Positions 48,185 through 60,699 of a stretch of DNA of 64,000 nt are shown piece by piece. The stretch lies in NCBI GenBank assembly GCA_051294375.1, contig CM119263.1, positions 15,850,532 to 15,914,531 on the forward strand. Reading direction: 5' to 3'. The notes beneath the pieces are model-generated. The model ran no database searches, was not told the DNA's origin, and saw nothing but the letters and a program-made list of their open reading frames with translations. This DNA is from Paraspadella gotoi. Lineage: Eukaryota; Chaetognatha. Each line of letters opens with the position of its first letter. Position 1 is the stretch's first letter. A program made the position numbers and the translations under genes.

Positions 48185-48503
48185 NNNNNNNNNNNNNNNN
48201 NNNNNNNNNNNNNNNNNNNNNNNNNNNNNNNNNNNNNNNNNNNNNNNNNNNNNNNNNNNNNNNNNNNNNNNNNNNNNNNNNNNNNNNNNNNNNNNNNNNN
48301 NNNNNNNNNNNNNNNNNNNNNNNNNNNNNNNNNNNNNNNNNNNNNNNNNNNNNNNNNNNNNNNNNNNNNNNNNNNNNNNNNNNNNNNNNNNNNNNNNNNN
48401 NNNNNNNNNNNNNNNNNNNNNNNNNNNNNNNNNNNNNNNNNNNNNNNNNNNNNNNNNNNNNNNNNNNNNNNNNNNNNNNNNNNNNNNNNNNNNNNNNNNN
48501 NNN
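48185..48503. other. Assembly gap (319 N)
   Basis: Replaces the end of cytoplasmic exon 3 and the following intron; the equivalent sequence can be read on the minus strand at about 28560-28880. Confidence 0.99.
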
Positions 48504-48699
48504 CATATTTATTTTCAGTTTCATTTCATTTCCTTTTTTCCAAAGACATAATATATCTTTCTTCTGTAGCAACTCGTATTACATACAAATTATTATGGTT
48601 GCTTAATAAACCAGTTTTTTCCCCATTTCAAAAAGTTTCATTAAAAAATATATTCTAATTGAAACTACCTAATATATCATTCAATTTTTTTTCCCTCAG

Positions 48700-48811
48700 A
48701 AAACCCACGGACCGACATTCCGCGTCCATGCCCCGCGTCTCCCTCCGGAAGCCGCTCCGGCAGCAACGTCGGCAGCGTGAACGGAAGCCACGCCGGAAGC
48801 GGAGTTCACAG
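48700..48811 (+). CDS. Receptor cytoplasmic exon 4 (Gly/Ser-rich)
   Basis: Acceptor TTCCCTCAG (ends 48699), donor GTGAAT (48812), phase 1 in and phase 2 out. It reads NPRTDIPRPCPASPSGSR, then SGSNVGSVNGSHAGSGVH. The other two frames stop or lose sense. An inverted copy lies at about 28220-28340. Confidence 0.6.
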
Positions 48812-48892
48812 GTGAATGTCTTAGAAACTCACTCCTTTCTCTCTTGACCAACCTTACCGCTACCACGTCGCTCCTCGCCCACCTTTACCCAG

Positions 48893-49250
48893 ACGCGACT
48901 TCGTTCCCCTCTCCTCCGCTGCGGCGCGCGCCTGCTACGCGGCCTCGCGCTACGTCAGTTCCTTCGACCGTCCGCCCGGCGCCGTCGGGTCATTCGACGC
49001 CTCGGGCCGTCCTCCCAGCGCCCCTCGACCCGGCGTCGTCGCCAGCGCCTCTCTCGACCTCGGCAACGTCGCCAGAGAGTCGCCCATCAACGGCGGGTAT
49101 CCCTACGACGAATTGGGTCAGCCCCCGCAGGCGAGGCTGTCCCCTGTCCAGGGCCAACAAGGCTTGGATTCGGTGAGACCGGGCGGCGGTTTGGAGGTTG
49201 GGACGAGTAGGATTTCAAGTTTGCAAGCGATAGGAGTTAAAAAAAGCTAA
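48893..49250 (+). CDS. Receptor cytoplasmic exon 5, possible C-terminus
   Basis: Acceptor TTACCCAG (ends 48892), phase 2 in, matching exon 48700-48811 (AG plus A gives Arg, then RDFVPLSSAAARA). It continues CYAASRYVSSFDRPPGA, YPYDELGQPPQARLSPVQGQ and stops at TAA (49248-49250). A GTGAGA at 49173, in phase 0, could instead be a donor leading to the Ser/Pro-rich exons at 50-52.5 kb. The YPYDEL segment is a candidate phosphotyrosine site. Confidence 0.65.
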
Positions 49251-50037
49251 TTCTAAATTCCAGGGATTATATAGAATGGGTCATGATTTAAGGCAGAGGA
49301 TTAAAGTTGAATTCCGCTTATAGCAAATTCTTAATCGCTTCTAATCTGCTTTTCTTTCCTATCTATTTTCCTCTTTTTTTTCGCCTACATTTTTATTTAA
49401 AAAAAAAAACCTGGAAAAAAAAGTTGGTGGTCGGCGTAACGCCGTGTTATGTGTTTTGGTCAAAAAACAACAACAACAACAGGTTTGACTCGTTTTTGCC
49501 ACAATGACTTTTTTCTTTTTCGTTCTACAAAATCTGGACCATAGTATATGTAATTATGTATGTATTAATTCGGTTTTTAGTGCTTGGGTGGCGTCACAGA
49601 CTTGGCTATTTACGTGCTGTAAAATAATTAAAGCTGTTTACATATATTCATTTCAAAGCTCGTTCACGCACATTTAATACTTGACTATGATTTTTTAACG
49701 TGCGAACCGCATTTTTGAAAGTTCACGGTATCGCTGCTTCGCAGTATCACAAATTCACAATGTCACTCTCGGGTTTAACAATCATTTATATCGCGACTAT
49801 TCACCGCGGCCAAGAAAAATTGGAAATTAATCAAAAGGAAAAAAATGGGTGGAATTTACGATCCTCGTAAAAAAAGACTTAGTTGGGCGAAGTTCGGCAA
49901 ATAACGAAGCAAACCCTTCGTGTCGATTCGAGCCGCTCGTTTTGTCCGGAATCACCATAATTTATATTCTCTCCTTTCCTTCTTTTTCCCCGCCCAATTT
50001 CTATCCGAATTCTCGTATTTCTCTCTCTCTCTCTCTC
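49251..50037 (+). other. 3' flank shared with the inverted copy, then unique sequence
   Basis: 49251-49720 mirrors 27100-27780. The remainder to the N gap is ordinary AT-rich sequence ending in a CT tract. No gene seen. Confidence 0.6.
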
Positions 50038-50252
50038 NNNNNNNNNNNNNNNNNNNNNNNNNNNNNNNNNNNNNNNNNNNNNNNNNNNNNNNNNNNNNNN
50101 NNNNNNNNNNNNNNNNNNNNNNNNNNNNNNNNNNNNNNNNNNNNNNNNNNNNNNNNNNNNNNNNNNNNNNNNNNNNNNNNNNNNNNNNNNNNNNNNNNNN
50201 NNNNNNNNNNNNNNNNNNNNNNNNNNNNNNNNNNNNNNNNNNNNNNNNNNNN
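50038..50252. other. Assembly gap (215 N)
   Basis: Hides the start of the Ala/Ser-rich exon that resumes at 50253; preceded by a CT tract. Confidence 0.99.
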
Positions 50253-50401
50253 GGCGGCGGCGTCGGCCTCTCCCACGGCCGCGTCGGCGGCGTCGTCGGC
50301 TGCGGCGTCAAGAACGTCGCCGGGACGTCCAAGTCTCGGCGCCGTCTCGCCGACTTTCTCGGCCGAAAGAAGCCAGAGCCCGGAAACGGTGCCGCTGGCG
50401 G
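50253..50401 (+). CDS. Ala/Ser-rich exon, 5' end in gap
   Basis: Flanked by a 215-base N gap (50038-50252) and a 300-base N gap (50418-50717). The donor GTGAGT starts at 50402. The most protein-like frame reads AAASASPTAASAASS, then GRPSLGAVSPTFSAERSQ and ETVPLAG in phase 1. This phase does not match the phase-0 exon at 51592, so another exon probably lies in the second gap. Confidence 0.45.
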
Positions 50402-50417
50402 GTGAGTAAAGGTTTGG

Positions 50418-50717
50418 NNNNNNNNNNNNNNNNNNNNNNNNNNNNNNNNNNNNNNNNNNNNNNNNNNNNNNNNNNNNNNNNNNNNNNNNNNNNNNNNNNN
50501 NNNNNNNNNNNNNNNNNNNNNNNNNNNNNNNNNNNNNNNNNNNNNNNNNNNNNNNNNNNNNNNNNNNNNNNNNNNNNNNNNNNNNNNNNNNNNNNNNNNN
50601 NNNNNNNNNNNNNNNNNNNNNNNNNNNNNNNNNNNNNNNNNNNNNNNNNNNNNNNNNNNNNNNNNNNNNNNNNNNNNNNNNNNNNNNNNNNNNNNNNNNN
50701 NNNNNNNNNNNNNNNNN
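50418..50717. other. Assembly gap (300 N)
   Basis: Follows the donor at 50402. A phase-1 to phase-0 exon is expected here or nearby. Confidence 0.99.
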
Positions 50718-51591
50718 CGATCTTCCCACTTTTAGCTTTCGGATCAGTAAAAGCGAGAGATACGTTAATATCACCTTTCAAACCTGTGAGTTCAAATCCA
50801 CGTGACACAAGAGATTTCGGGATCGAAACGGGGAAAATCTCACTCTTTTCTCGTGGTTAACCTTTTTTTTTTTTTGCTGGGAAAAAAATCTTTTCTCTCT
50901 CTCTCTAACCCCCGTTTTCTCGGTACAACAAAGTCCTTGGGACGGCGACCGTACCAACGTTCCCCGGATGTATATACGACGAATTTTCGTCACGAATTTT
51001 TCGTCGGTTCACGCTCCGTCGATCCCGCGGCCCGCGTCGCCCATAAATCTCCCAAAAGAAATAAAAAGGGCGTAAATATTAGCCGATCGAGTTCAGGGGG
51101 GGGAGAAGGCGTGGCGTCTTCTTTCCCGTGATCCCTTCCCTGATCTTCCTCTTCACGCTCCGTCGCCTTTTCTCAATTCCCTCTTCCCTTTTTTTTTTTC
51201 TCCGCGAAGATTTTTCGCTTTCGAAAAAAAAAAGAAAAGTAAAAAAAAGTGAAAAAAAAACTCATTTGAAGGCGTTTAAAAAGTCTTTTTCGACACGAGA
51301 AGTTGCTCTTTTTTTTTCTCTCCTAGTCGCTTTTTCTCCCTTTCCATTCCATTTCCCGCTTTTCCTTTTATATCCCTCACGTCTCTTACCTTTTTTTTCC
51401 TTTTTAATTTTTCGTCCTCAAATTCATCGTTTTCTCTTTCTTCAATCGCTCCTTTTTTTTTCTTTAACATATTTTCCTTTTGCTTCTTCGTCCCTTCGCT
51501 CTGCCCCCCTTTTCCCATTCCTTTTCGTCTGCGGCTCACTTCTTAAAAAAATTAATTTTTTTTTCGTGTTAAACGTTTTTTATTTTGTCAG

Positions 51592-51745
51592 ATGATGACG
51601 TCGATTCCTGAAGGAAGAGACGCCCCCGTCCCGACGTCGTCGTCGTCGTCGCCCTCATCTCCGTCGTTGCCATCGTCGTCGTCGTCGTCGTCGTCCAGAT
51701 TTAGAAATCTCACCATAGAAGACGACGATTGTCAACATTCTGGAG
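51592..51745 (+). CDS. Ser-rich exon
   Basis: Acceptor TTTTGTCAG (ends 51591), donor GTTAGT (51746), phase 0 in and phase 1 out. It reads MMTSIPEGRDAPVPTSS, a polyserine run from a TCG repeat, then RFRNLTIEDDDCQHSG. The two ATG codons could be a start, but the strong acceptor directly in front argues for an internal exon. Confidence 0.55.
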
Positions 51746-51914
51746 GTTAGTTTATGGGACGAAAATGATGAAAATAACTTTCTGTCTTTTTTGTTTTGAG
51801 GATACAAAAAACTTGATTTACGTATTTGTAAAAAACATATTTAGAAAAATAAATATCTATATATCAATAATAAAAACATTTTGATTAACAGTCCTTTTTT
51901 TCTCAAATTTTCAG

Positions 51915-52401
51915 ACGGCGCCACGAATCGCGGCTTCTCCCCAGATCCTCTTCCTCCTCCTCCTCTTCCTTCCGATCCGTCCTCCACTTCGTCGGCCTCC
52001 ACGACACCTCCTCCGCCCCGCTCTCAGCGCGGCCCCTCTCCTCCACCTCGCCATTCACCCCCGCCCTCTCCCGGCTACGCGTTCCTTCCTCGCCCATCCC
52101 TCCCCACACATCTCGACTTACTCCCCTCCCCTCTTCCACCCCTTCCCCTATGCCCGCCCTCGCATTGGCCCTCTCTTCATCCCCGGCCCGGCCCCACCCT
52201 GCCCCTGCGGTCGGTTCCTTCGTCGCCCGGGGCCACGGGGTTCCGTGCCCCTACCGGAGCCGCCCCCTCGCTCCGGCACGCCTCGTCGCCCTTTCCGCCG
52301 CCCAAACGGGCGGGGCGTCGCGACCCTCAGTCCCCGCTGCCCTCGCCCATGGCGGTCGGGCGGAAGTTCATGTCGAATCAAACCGAGTCATCGACGACGA
52401 T

Positions 52402-52436
<35 letters not shown>

Positions 52437-52471
52437 AACTAGGAAATGCACCGCATGAAGAGTACATTTGA
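51915..52471 (+). CDS. Pro/Ser-rich C-terminal exon
   Basis: Acceptor AATTTTCAG (ends 51914), phase 1 in, matching exon 51592-51745 (Asp then GATNRGFSPDPLPPPPLP). About 185 residues of proline-rich sequence with several P-x-x-P motifs suited to SH3 or WW binding, then KFMSNQTESSTT, a polythreonine run from an ACG repeat, and APHEEYI before TGA (52469-52471). E-Y-I at the end could be a class III PDZ ligand (inference). It may be the end of the receptor tail or of a separate gene. Confidence 0.6.
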
Positions 52472-54330
52472 GGGCGAATCAACACTTTTTTATTAGAATA
52501 ATTCATTATTTCTAAGCGAAAACTTTTTTCATAATTTTTTACTGTTGTTTATTCCTCATATACAGTGAATATCAAATTTAAAAGAGAGGCATAAAAAATC
52601 TGCCATTTAAAGACTATAAGTCGTGACATCGTCCGATAAAAATAATGTTTGGCATTGCTGCTCAATCGATTGCGCCTAAAGTTAAGAGTCTTTTTTTAAG
52701 TAGACTGAGTGACTGAATCTCCTTTCCCTTCAAGTTTTGATAAGTATTCAATCATTTTATTAGATGTTTAAATTGTTTATTATCTATTGTTTATAACATT
52801 AACAACTAATCTAAGTATTAAGCTACATCTTTGTCCAAATATATATTTTAACTTTTGATTAGAATTTTTAAGTGAATGGAGAGTGAGCGACGGGGATTTT
52901 CTCCCAAGAATCCGACGCTGGGAAAATAAATGGTTCGGAAATCCGTCAGATGGTGAGCCATGGTGCCATGGTGCCATGGTGCCAGGGTGTAATCGAATGG
53001 GAACAGTCTTACGAATGAAGGAATTCCAAAGATCGTGAGTGATGCCAAGGACGAACCTTTTAAAAGTCTCACTTGAATGTCGGGTTCGGCGGCTTCTGTG
53101 ATATTTTAATCTCAAGCTGCTTTATTTCGGACCAATAAGATAAGCAGTAATGCCAAAACAATGTTTTTTTCTTTCACTCTTTTCTTCTTTTTTTTTCAAT
53201 TCTTCGTAAAAAAAACCCGCGTCATTGATATTTCCGCTCAACTTTTTTTTGTTTTCTTTTTCTATTTGAAATTTTCGTGTACAACGCTCTTGTGCTACAA
53301 AAAAAAAGTTTCTTCTTTTTCATTCGCGATTTCCTGTGAAATTTCATCAGTATTCTGAATAATGTGAGCATTGATTTGTAAATAAACACCATTATTTTTT
53401 ACCTTAAAAAACCTTATTCATATCCTCGTTTGTTCTTTAGCATTTTTTATCTCGTGATTTGTTACGATGAATACAGATATTTCCGAAATTTTTCTCCCCC
53501 CAATGTTGCTCGATTTTAAGTTTGTTTTTAAAGTTTGTATTATTTTTACCATGATGCTTTTTTGTAGGGAGCATCTCTCAAAATTCGAAATATAAACATT
53601 GCACTGAATTAATTGTCTGAAATCAATTCATTTTTTTTCCTATACACTAGCATTTTTATAGATACGAGATAGGTCGTTTCTCAATTTTTTTTTTCTAAAA
53701 AAAATCCGTAGTGTTTTTCAGGAAGTGTTTTTCTCATTAATATTCAGCCGATATTTATTCATATCTTCCTAATCTTGTTTCGAGTTTCCTCATCCGTTAT
53801 CTAATAAAGGAATCAGCGTTTTAAATTAGTATTATAGAGAAGCAACTATAGAAACGGATCCAACCGGAAAAAATGTTAAGTAAAGGTAGTAAAATATTCC
53901 TTCGGTACTTTTTTTACGTCGATTTATATACTCTCAAAATGGAGTTGCTTGTTCTAACACGGAGCCCTGGGAGAGCGCCAGGTAAATTATATTTAGAGAA
54001 ATAGAAGTATATAAAACGGTTATTGAGACAAAAAATTATTGTAGATGAAAGGGATCATAATTTAACTGATAAATAAACGTTCGTTTGCAGCATGAACGTC
54101 ACAAACCTTCCAGGATAAAAAATAAAATTTATTTTTGGATCAAAACATTTTTTTTAAAGATTATTTTCGCCGGGTTCCGCATTGTCCGATGACAAAGCAG
54201 GCGCCGCCAGGAAAGTCAATCGCGGAATATTCGACATGGGTGGAGTCGATCGTCAGCTGTTTGGTCCTCGTGTATCACGTCGATGAAATTGCAAATGTTG
54301 GTCGTGATCGCCGCAGTCTCTCTTAGCCAG
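52472..54330. other. AT-rich spacer, no gene seen
   Basis: About 1.9 kb, T-rich, with a small in-register repeat GGTGCCAT at 52963-52982. There are no CT/GA tracts, unlike the rest of the window. The 54150-54330 stretch is more GC-rich and may belong to the WAP-like exon that follows. Confidence 0.6.
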
Positions 54331-54344
54331 CAGGACCATGCTTA

Positions 54345-54570
54345 GCCAGCGGACCATTCTGCCGAGATGCAACCTCTGGAATATGGAGGAGCGCTGCTCG
54401 CGAGAATACACGTGGACGGCAGGTGCCATTGGATGTGCAACCGTCCACCGTCAGTTTTTGGCGCCCCAGTCCGGTTTCGTGCCCGGATGGAATGACTCGA
54501 GAAGCGTCTTGCCGCATTGTTTTTGGCTCGGAGACTTTTGCGAATGGATTCGTCCGATTGCAGCGTTTGG
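54345..54570 (+). pseudogene. Degenerate WAP-like exon (frame broken)
   Basis: In successive frames it reads SGPFCRDATSG, DGRCHWMCNRPP and SCPDGMTREASC, which align with DGQCQWSC and GACPAGM of the WAP exon at 63051-63230. The frame must shift at least twice to join these, so as assembled it cannot encode a WAP domain. It could equally be an intact exon with sequencing indels. Confidence 0.4.
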
Positions 54571-54954
54571 TCATCATGATAACGATATATATTAGATTAT
54601 ATATTATATAATCTGGCCTTACTAGCGCTCAAAATTTCATAATTACATGACAGTGTTTTTATAATTTATAAAAAGATAATAAATGATTCATCTCATCATA
54701 ACTATATTCCTTAAGTCGCGTCCTTCAGTCGAACTAGGTGTCGATTGATCGGAGACTGCGAGCCACACTAATAAATGTTGCTGGATAGACCGACACTGTG
54801 TGGAAGGTGCTTATTTAACAGCTGCCAGCGGAAGTGCTTTTCCTCCGTTGGTCGACACAACACGAATGACGCTATCACAAGCCTTTAGCCCTTTACTTAT
54901 TTATACACTTTTAGGGTTAAATTTATATTAATTATATAACGTCATTTATATAAG

Positions 54955-57410
54955 CGTAATAATTTATAATTTTGTGAATTCACCAAAGAATAAAAGCCCA
55001 CTGATCTTTAGGCAATTTTTTTAAATTTTTGGCTAGGTGGCAGACAGCTAAAAGGAGTTAGGACAGAGCAAAATACAAATAGACGCAGTGTTCCGAAATC
55101 AAGCAAACCAATCGTTGATTATATTATGTTGTTGTTTTCCTACGTTAAACTAACATATACTATCAGCATCCTATTTTAATGATATACGTCTTATTTACTA
55201 CAACTTTAGTAATATTAGCCATAGTATTACATATATATTTATTTATATTCCTACATAGTACTAGAGTTTCTTTCTTATTATTTCAGCAATTCTGATATCC
55301 TTTTCTTTAAAGGGATTCGGGATATTTTTTGTAAATTTAACTGTGAATTTATTTACTTGTCTATTTACAATTTTTCTACTTTTTTAAAAATAGTTACATG
55401 CAATTAGGATCAAAGCCTCAAAAAGCCTTAATTGCAAGTCAGCCAGTAAGCTCCAACTTAATTATTTCAATTCTCTTATCTATGAATTTCATTTGTTTTG
55501 ATTTTAAACAGTTTCGTATACTGTCTCATAAATTCAAAATCTGTCAATGATTTGAAAGCAAAGTGTGAATTGTGCCGGTTTCGTCGCTCGTGAATGATCG
55601 AAACTTCTTAAATTGATCTTCATTAAAACCGCGAAAAACTGGATGTTATTACATTATATTTCTCGTCTTTTTATTTCTTTTTTTAATTGATTAAAGAGAT
55701 AAAAATATTTTGATCCATTGCCATTTTTCTTATCTAGTTATTGACAGAAAATACCGTCTATTCTCCCAATTACCCATCTTTGTGTTTCGTTCCTCGTGTT
55801 TTAAACTCAACTCGACGGTAGCGGTTGTGTGATCTCTTTTGGACTAAGTCACGAAAAAAAGGTTTTCCTCTTTTTCCTGTTGAGAATCCCGTTGGTGAAT
55901 AAACAGAATACGACGAGGGAAATCATTCTCTCTCTGGAACTAATTTTCTCTGCAAGATCGCAAAATGAGTTTATCTATCTGTTTTCCTGTTTAATTCTTT
56001 ATTCTTGGTAAGAATATATGATACATCCAATGCATATTTAAAAATAATTAACTATTGTTTTATATTTTTTTAAAATTAGGTTGTGGTCTCTCTCACGGGT
56101 TCTTTTCCGTTTAGTTTCAGTATAGTCTTTCTTTTGTTTTTTTTGTGTTAATCGTCGAACTTTTAACAATTAACGAATATTATATTGAAATTACTTTGTT
56201 TTTAGTCTTTGGCAATGTGTTTGAGCGGAAAGGTTATGTCACGTATGCCCAAAACTTACCAGAAGGCCAAACCTTTCGATGCTTTTTTGAAAGGCAGGTT
56301 CTGCCAAAAATAATTTTTGATTTGTCAATGCTTTCATTTATCACAACGGAGTCTCCTTAATCATAACCAATCAATCAGATTTGTGAATAAATGTGAAGAA
56401 AGTAAAAAGATGGAATTATATACTGAGAACTATTTGAAATTTTCTTATTATTAGAGGATGCCCCCTTCGTCAGGGTCGTCTTGGACGGCGTTCGTTTTAG
56501 TCTTTTCCGCAGATCAGCACTGTTGTCCAATCGCTTTGTAGACGGCCATATGTCAATGGAGTTGTCCTGGCGTACGATCAGTCGATCACGCGGCCTAAGG
56601 GGCGTGTGGTCCGGCCGGGATGATGTCCAGACCTTCGAGGGTACGCTCTTAACCAAGAACCGTTGGTCATATTAGCAACGATACAAATTTTCGTGGATAT
56701 TGTTCTACGTAAGTAAGTAGAAAGCGTTTCTGTTACTTAGATAGGGAAATGGGATTGACGCGGAATAACGATTTTGCAAAGTCTATGTACTTAAATTAAT
56801 AAATTAATGAATCATTTAATAAATCCTTTAGTTCAACCCAGCGCCATCGTCTTTCCTCGCTTGGGCGCCGGTCCTTGCGACAATGGGTAGCGCGTAACAA
56901 GGTGGTGCTATAAATATCGATGTAATCCATCCACTTCGTCCGAACTTAAACCAAACGTTGTTCTCTATCTCAGCATAAGCTCCTCCTACGAATGTCGATA
57001 CGTATGAGACTGCACCCCTGGACAAAATGCTGTCGGCCTCTTCCTACGGCCGATCAACGTCTTCGAGACTTGCAGCCGGAAATGCGTTCCGGCGGTGGAA
57101 GAAATTCCGGCGGTGAGCGTTCGAAAGAATTCTCCGCGCGGGTGCAACGACTGGCGTCTGATGAAGCGTCGGGATTGTCCAATACCAAGAAGCCTGCGGC
57201 TAGATTTTCAAGATTTTTTTGCAAAAAAATGGTTCATTGTTTTGTATTGAGTATATAGTATTCTAATGTTTTTGGCAAAAGGCAGCGTTCAGTGCCTCGT
57301 ACATGTAAACCCGAAAAAAATTAAATGCAATTTTTTGATACATACTGAGGATGACTCAAAATTTAGACGCAGGAATTCACACAGTATTGGACATGTTTCG
57401 AACCTTGTTT
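54955..57410. repeat. Direct duplication, copy 1 (partner 61343-63953)
   Basis: About 2.4 kb matching 61343-63953 in the same orientation, from AATTTATAATTTTGTGAATT to TATTGGACATGTTT. It differs by many one-base indels and by about 230 extra bases at 55250-55480. It contains a frame-broken copy of the WAP exons. Confidence 0.92.
56457..57212 (+). pseudogene. WAP-domain gene, copy 1, frame broken
   Basis: Counterparts of both WAP exons of copy 2 are present (56457-56645 and about 56980-57212). The second reads SSSYECRYV then TGA because of indels, while the next stretch CTPGQKCC is intact in another frame. The first also needs a shift. Whether these breaks are real or consensus errors cannot be told from the sequence. 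Confidence 0.6.
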
Positions 57411-57412
57411 TT

Positions 57413-60400
57413 TGAGTCTTTCATCATCATTGACAGTTGTATTTTTCACAATCATAAAGTTGAAGGAGAGAGAGGAGATGTGAGGAGAGAGAAAGAGTTT
57501 CCAAACAAAGAATTTAAGAAAGGACAGTGGTAGATTTCAGGGACAGGTAGGTAGGACAGGAAAAAGGGAAAAAAAAGTTGATTTTTGAAACTTGGTGAAA
57601 ATGAGAGAGAGAAGACGAGAGAGATAGAGAGAAGAGAGAGAGAGAGAGATGAGAGGAGAGATGACTGAGAGAGAGAGAGAGAGAAACATTACATTTTTGA
57701 AAATGTACAACAAGATAAATGAATCAGTAAAACTACATGAATAATAGTAACAAAGAAATAATAAATAGTTTGATTACTAATGGAGTATAAGTGAGAAAGT
57801 GAAAATTTGAAGAATAGTGGTGATGGGATAGGTAGTAAAGATTTTAGGGAAAATTAAGATTTTAAGAAAGAAAGCATGTCCAATACTCTGTAATAAAAAT
57901 CGTTGTTAAAATAATACTAAAAACTTTCGTTTTCGAATCTCTGCTGTCTTATTGAACAACGAAAAGAGAGAAAATTAAACAATGGTCTTTTTTTCTATAA
58001 CTTTTCTTTTCATTTACAATAACTGCAAAATAAAAAGGATAACAATTTTTAACTCTGTGGATTTAATCTGTTTCATAATCTGTGCAGCTCTGTCTCTTTG
58101 CGAGATCAACAAAACATTGGGCGCCGAGGCAACTATTCCATTACGACTCACTTGAGGGACAGAATAAAATTCACTCATCAAAGATCGGGCGTCGTTGTTA
58201 GTTTATGGTTAATTTTTCGTTGCGTTAACATAGAGAGGAAAGCGGTTTGCTGGCCAGTATGTCATTTCCAATTTATATCTACTATCAACTTCTACTTAAT
58301 ATGTAACTCGGCCGTATTCTGTATCCGAACTTTGCGTCCGTAACGAAGAAGAGCAATTAGGCTTCGTTTTCTCGTTTTCTTTTGTTGTGTTTTTTTTTGG
58401 GTTTTTTTTTGTTCCTTCATAGACCCCAATCGCCAAGATTCGCAATCAATAAATTTCACAATTGCTTAAAACTACAATACCCACGGTCTAACAAGAACTT
58501 AATTAAATATTTCAATTATATTTGTACCGTGGCGTATTTGGCGCTCTGCCAGGAAGAAAGACATCGAAGGTGTCAACTTCGCTTTGACGAAAATGACATG
58601 AATATTGGATAACAACACAACAATGGACAACAACACGACGACGACGACGACGAGAGGTGCCTATAGACAATAGAACTAGTAATTTTGACAACGACGAAAA
58701 CCAATTTAAAATAAACGATAATCCAATTACGTTAACAATTAGTTATCGCATAAATAATTCTACAATGAGACTCAAGTTTATTCCGATAATAGCGATTATT
58801 CCCGAAATCCAAAACAACAACAACAACAACGAGGACGACACATCCAAAGCAACAATAACAACAGCCGCCGCCCTGATTCCATACTTTTTTTGTCATTGAG
58901 AATCGAATACCGCGTTTTGATTTGTGATTTGTTGATTTCCCGAAAAAAATCTTTAAAAAAGATCTCCCACTTCCTTTTATCTCTGCTCATTTTTTCTTAG
59001 ATTCCCCTTATTTTTATCTTCTTTATTGAGGTATGAAATGTTGAGTCCAACCATTGGGGAAATGAAAGGAAACGAAACACTCTTTGTATATTCGAAATGA
59101 ATGGAATGAAGGAATTAATTGTATTATTTTTATTATGAATATTTTATTGAAGTAAATTAATATCTTTTATGCGTGTGTAATATTTAAATTTAATAAATTT
59201 AATTTTTTTATTTACTATGTAATTCTAATTCTCAACTCGTTAGTGAGACATCACGATTGATTGAAATATAAAGGTCTGCCAGAGTAGAAGCAATTTAAAA
59301 TAAAATCACGTAAACGTTATATACAATATATTGAATTAATGAGCATGTCAAACGAGTATAGCGTAAAAAAAGATAAAAAAAATAAGTCTAGGTAGAGCTC
59401 TAAGTATAAGAATGAAAGAGAAGGAGAAAAGAGGAGAGAGGTATAAATATAAAGGTAATGGAAAAAGGACAGGAACACTTCCACTCTCTTCTCATCTAAA
59501 TCGTCGCTACTCAATCGCGCAAGAAACCGCGCGTAATGCACACACCAATATTATGAAATGTTTCTTGAACGAAGATCATGCATGCAGCTGAACTTGACAA
59601 CTTTAGCGTGATGTCGAGTGAGAGTGATCTATGTTTGAGAGGAAACGAAATAGAAGAAGGATCTCAACGGTCTAGCGGCGTGCGGCGGGGGCGGATCGAA
59701 GTCGGCATCATCGTGTCTTTCTCTCATCTTCTCCTCTCTTTATCTGTCTCAGATAAGTGTGAATCTCACGCACATCACTCAAAAGGCCTTCTTTCTTGTG
59801 CCTGCGCGCCGCTGTATTGTCTCTCCTCTCTCCTTTCCTTTCTTCTGTCGCATCCTGCTGTAATTTGTATTGTTACCATCGCGAGTTCTCTTGTGCCGTA
59901 CCCGACTTATCTAGCACTCATCTAAACTCCTCTCTCTCCTCGCGCACGAGTAAGCAAAGGCGGCCAAGGACACGGGAAAGAGTTTTCCCCTCTTTCTCCC
60001 AAATGGTCCGCTGGAATGGAAGCATGAGGCTAGCGATCGCTTGAGTCAGTAGGAGGGTAATGGGGAGAGAGGAGAGGTATTATAGACGAGAGTAATAGTA
60101 AGAGTGAAGGCCACGCAGAGATGAGGATTGAGAAGATGAAGAGAGAGAGAGAGAAGAGACCTAACGACGTTTTGCCATTTTAAACATTGGTAATGATGGT
60201 CATTATTCCGTTGATCTATGTATGTCAATATCACAAACAATCGCTTAAAAGCGAAATAATCGTTGACAGATTTCTTTTTACTTTAACAGAGAGTTACTCT
60301 TTTAGTTTTATTAGAGATAGTTATAACCTATAAATCGTTAAAATAAAAACAAATTGTCAGGTTTAGTCATTCCATGCTGTAAAATAAAATTACTATATCG

Positions 60401-60560
60401 CAGGTCAACTTGGGACATAACAATTTGAGAAAAATGTACACGATCACAGATCGAGAGAGAGAAAGATGAGAGAGAGAGAGGGAGAGAGAGAGAGAGGGAG
60501 AGAGAGGAGACGAGAGGCGAGAGCAGAGGAGGGAGAGAGAGAGAGGAGAGAGCAGAGAGA
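57413..60560. other. Spacer between the WAP copies, no confident gene
   Basis: AT-rich, with short GA tracts (57600-57690, 60455-60560), an AAC-type triplet run (58806-58860) and GAC triplets (58630-58650). Short open frames (for example 58098-58343) lack splice or family support. Confidence 0.55.
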
Positions 60561-60699
60561 TTCCAAGCATCTTTCGGCCCTCGGCTCCCTACTTCCGCAG
60601 CATGAGGATCAGCGAGCCCTCGGCTGCCGACACGAGCTCTTGATTGAAGGAACCGGATCGTCCGTGAGCGCGCGAGCATGTCGGCGCGCGGTCGTGCAG

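Noticed and set aside
27064-49720. A previously undescribed programmed-inversion system shuffling receptor tail exons
   Set aside because: The inverted copies of exons are suggestive, but no recombinase gene or recognition site is seen at the breakpoints, several breakpoints coincide with N gaps, and the indel pattern fits assembly or amplification artefact better.
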